From Flavobacterium hibisci (GTDB taxonomy: Bacteria > Bacteroidota > Bacteroidia > Flavobacteriales > Flavobacteriaceae), in contig NZ_JAIQDW010000006.1 in assembly GCF_020026925.1 (NCBI RefSeq), positions 124,001 to 188,000 on the forward strand: a stretch of DNA of 64,000 bases, read 5' to 3'. The position numbers and the translations under genes were made by a program. Below are positions 61,954 through 64,000 of the stretch, one piece after another (the stretch's first letter is position 1; each line of letters begins with the position of its first letter). The notes below the pieces were generated by a model, which searched no databases, was not told the origin of the DNA, and was given only the letters and a program-made list of their open reading frames with translations.

Positions 61954-64000
61954 GTGCTAATTAAGAAAATTTTAATCCCTGCTTTGCTCTTTTCGTGTCT
62001 GTCAGCGACCAGTCAGATTTCGTTTGGAGATTCAAAAAAAATTAATGACAACTGGAAATTCAATTTACAGGAAACTCCGGATGCAAAAAACGCAACTTTT
62101 GACGACAGTAAATGGCAAAAGATAAATGTACCGCATGACTGGAGTGTAAAAGGGCAATTGAGTCCAACACTGGCAAGTTGTACAGGTTTTCTTCCAGGAG
62201 GAATTGGCTGGTACAGAAAATCAATTAATATTCCACAGAGTAAAAGCGGCGAAAAAGTATATTTATATTTTGAAGGCGTTTACAACCGTAGCGAAGTTTT
62301 CATCAACGGACATTCTTTAGGCAAACGACCAAACGGTTATATTTCTTTTGCTTACGATGCGACACCATTTGTAAAATACGGAGGAGAAAATACTATTTCA
62401 GTTCGTGTGGACCACAGCCAGAGTGCCGATTCAAGATGGTACACCGGTTCCGGCATTTACAGGGATGTATGGGTAGTATATGCAAATCCGGTTCATATCG
62501 CACAATGGGGTGTTTATGCCTATCCTGAAGTAAAAAAAGGAACAGGAACTTTGAATGTTGAGGTTGAGGTTGAAAATGGTTCAGCATCAAAATCAGCTCT
62601 TACGGTAATTAATGAATTGATTTCAAAAGACGGAAAATCAGTAGCTAAATCTTCTTCAAAAGTGGATGTGGCAGCCAATCAAAATGGAAAAATTTCGACT
62701 AAATTAAATGTGAAAAATCCACAATTATGGGATTTGGACAATCCGAATTTGTATCAGTTAAAAACGACGATTTTAAAAGACGGAAAACAAGTCGATGAAA
62801 CGGTTACCAAAACAGGTTTCAGAAAATTCACTTTCGATCCAAATAATGGTTTTGCATTAAATGACAAATGGATGAAAATGAAAGGGGTTTGTTTGCATCA
62901 CGATGCCGGGGTTTTGGGTTCAGCAGTTCCTCGTGAAGTTTGGAAAACCAGATTACAGACATTAAAGGAAATTGGTGTAAATGCTATTCGTACGAGCCAT
63001 AATCCGCAGGCTCCTGAATTTTATGAGCTTTGCGACGAATTAGGATTATTGGTATTAAATGAAGCGTATGATGAGTGGGAATTCCCGAAACGTAAATGGC
63101 TGGAAGGCTGGAATTACGGAACACCAGGATTTGAAGGATCATTTGATATTTTTGCCGACTGGGCAGAAAAAGACTTAGAAGATTTTGTACGCCGTGACAG
63201 AAACCATCTGTCTGTTTTTGGATGGAGCATTGGTAACGAAGTAGATTATCCAAACGATCCGTATTCGCATCCTGTTTTAGATCAGGGTAAAAATGGATTT
63301 GGACAGGCAAATTACGGAGGGTATAAAAAAGATGCTCCTGATGCGATGCGTCTTGGTGCAATTGCAAAACGTCTGGTTGCAGCAGTAAAAAAATACGATA
63401 AATCGCGTCCTACAACAGCAGGTCTGGCAGGTGTAGCCATGTCTAATGAAACTGAATATCCTGGAGCTTTGGATATTACAGGATACAACTATACAGAAAG
63501 TAAATACCAGTCGGATCACGAAAAATACCCAAACAGGGTGATTTTTGGAAGCGAAAATGTGCACGACATGGAACCATGGCTGGCTGTAAAAAACAACAAG
63601 CATATTTTCGGACAGTTTTTATGGACAGGAATTGATTATTTAGGTGAGTCAGGAAGATGGCCTTCAAGAGGATTTTATTCCGGGCTGGTTGATTTTGCTG
63701 GGGTAATCAAGCCAAGGGGATATTTCCGTCAGTCATTATGGTCAGACAAACCAATGGCGTATTTAGGGACTTATCTGTTGAAAGATGAGAAAGATGTTTC
63801 TAAAGATGCATGGGCAATCTGGAACTATGAGGCAGGTCAGAAAATCCGTGTGGTTTGTTATACGAATGCTGCAAAAGCACGTTTGGAGTTAAACGGAAAA
63901 ATAGTTGGGGAAACCAAATTGTACGATGAAAAAACCGGAATCATTTACTGGGATATTCCTTTTGCTTCAGGAAAATTAGAAGCGGTTGGATTAGATAAAA
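61954..64000 (+). CDS. GH2-family glycosidase (beta-galactosidase-like), 3' end cut by window
   Basis: The gene starts with GTG at 61954, just after an in-frame stop at 61945; 682 codons are present and the frame is open at the right edge. A signal peptide (LIKKILIPALLFSCLSATSQ) is followed by the GH2 sugar-binding domain (INVPHDWSVKGQL, YLYFEGVYNRSEVFINGHSLGKRPNGYISF), an Ig-like domain, and the catalytic barrel. The barrel has MKGVCLHHDAG, NAIRTSHNPQAPEFYELCDELG, acid/base Glu429 (GWSIGNEVDYP) and nucleophile Glu534 (VIFGSENVHDME). GH2 enzymes of this shape are exo-acting beta-galactosidases or related enzymes. In PUL2 it would remove terminal sugars in the periplasm. The GH2 choice over GH3 is a hint toward a galactose-containing glycan, not proof. 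Confidence 0.9.
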   Translation, partial: MLIKKILIPALLFSCLSATSQISFGDSKKINDNWKFNLQETPDAKNATFDDSKWQKINVPHDWSVKGQLSPTLASCTGFLPGGIGWYRKSINIPQSKSGEKVYLYFEGVYNRSEVFINGHSLGKRPNGYISFAYDATPFVKYGGENTISVRVDHSQSADSRWYTGSGIYRDVWVVYANPVHIAQWGVYAYPEVKKGTGTLNVEVEVENGSASKSALTVINELISKDGKSVAKSSSKVDVAANQNGKISTKLNVKNPQLWDLDNPNLYQLKTTILKDGKQVDETVTKTGFRKFTFDPNNGFALNDKWMKMKGVCLHHDAGVLGSAVPREVWKTRLQTLKEIGVNAIRTSHNPQAPEFYELCDELGLLVLNEAYDEWEFPKRKWLEGWNYGTPGFEGSFDIFADWAEKDLEDFVRRDRNHLSVFGWSIGNEVDYPNDPYSHPVLDQGKNGFGQANYGGYKKDAPDAMRLGAIAKRLVAAVKKYDKSRPTTAGLAGVAMSNETEYPGALDITGYNYTESKYQSDHEKYPNRVIFGSENVHDMEPWLAVKNNKHIFGQFLWTGIDYLGESGRWPSRGFYSGLVDFAGVIKPRGYFRQSLWSDKPMAYLGTYLLKDEKDVSKDAWAIWNYEAGQKIRVVCYTNAAKARLELNGKIVGETKLYDEKTGIIYWDIPFASGKLEAVGLDK

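Overview
The window looks like a chromosomal segment of a Flavobacterium-like Bacteroidota species. The support is: low GC by eye (about one third); a type IX secretion C-terminal tail on the first gene; two SusC/SusD pairs; a hybrid two-component regulator; lipoproteins with acidic residues after the lipobox cysteine; almost no Shine-Dalgarno sequences; and promoter boxes of the TTG / TAnnTTTG type known from Flavobacterium. I see no rRNA, tRNA, CRISPR array, prophage or intact insertion sequence.

Layout. 1-11.9 kb: tail of a T9SS-secreted LamG protein, an acyl-CoA thioesterase, a small secreted-protein gene broken by three single-base shifts in poly-A runs, dnaK with an unusual upstream region, a bestrophin/carbonic anhydrase operon divergent from a TetR regulator with paired operators between them, then corA, pta and ackA. 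11.9-23.4 kb: polysaccharide utilisation locus 1 (PUL1), consisting of a membrane-spanning propeller/LuxR-type regulator, SusC, SusD, a GH144-type lipoprotein and a GH3 beta-glucosidase. The GH144 + GH3 pairing points to beta-1,2-glucan. 23.5-31 kb: a GH43-like enzyme, an M28 peptidase, small membrane proteins including a COQ4-like protein, a TlpA-like thioredoxin and a polysaccharide deacetylase.

31-41 kb: a LacI regulator converging on an AT-rich two-gene cassette (ParB-like protein + Mrr-like nuclease, coupled by a TAATG overlap) that is a candidate defence module. Next comes a four-gene minus-strand operon (ankyrin protein, DUF2271, PepSY-flavodoxin-reductase fusion, ApbE) that reads as a flavin-based transmembrane electron-transfer chain, then a PQQ-type sugar dehydrogenase. 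41-47.5 kb: a small membrane protein followed by a type I-like exporter (ABC, HlyD, TolC) whose ABC ATPase has altered catalytic motifs, a small beta-rich protein and a PhyH-family dioxygenase.

47.6 kb to the end: PUL2, with a hybrid two-component system, a 673-base control region, a surface glycan-binding lipoprotein, SusC, SusD, two paralogous GH30 enzymes (one lipoprotein, one soluble) separated by a palindromic repeat, and a GH2 enzyme that starts with GTG and runs off the right edge. In PUL2 the regulator would sense oligosaccharide in the periplasm. The lipoproteins would bind and cut glycan at the surface, SusC/D would import it, and the soluble GH30 and GH2 would finish it. All functional statements are from reading motifs in the sequence; no database search was run.
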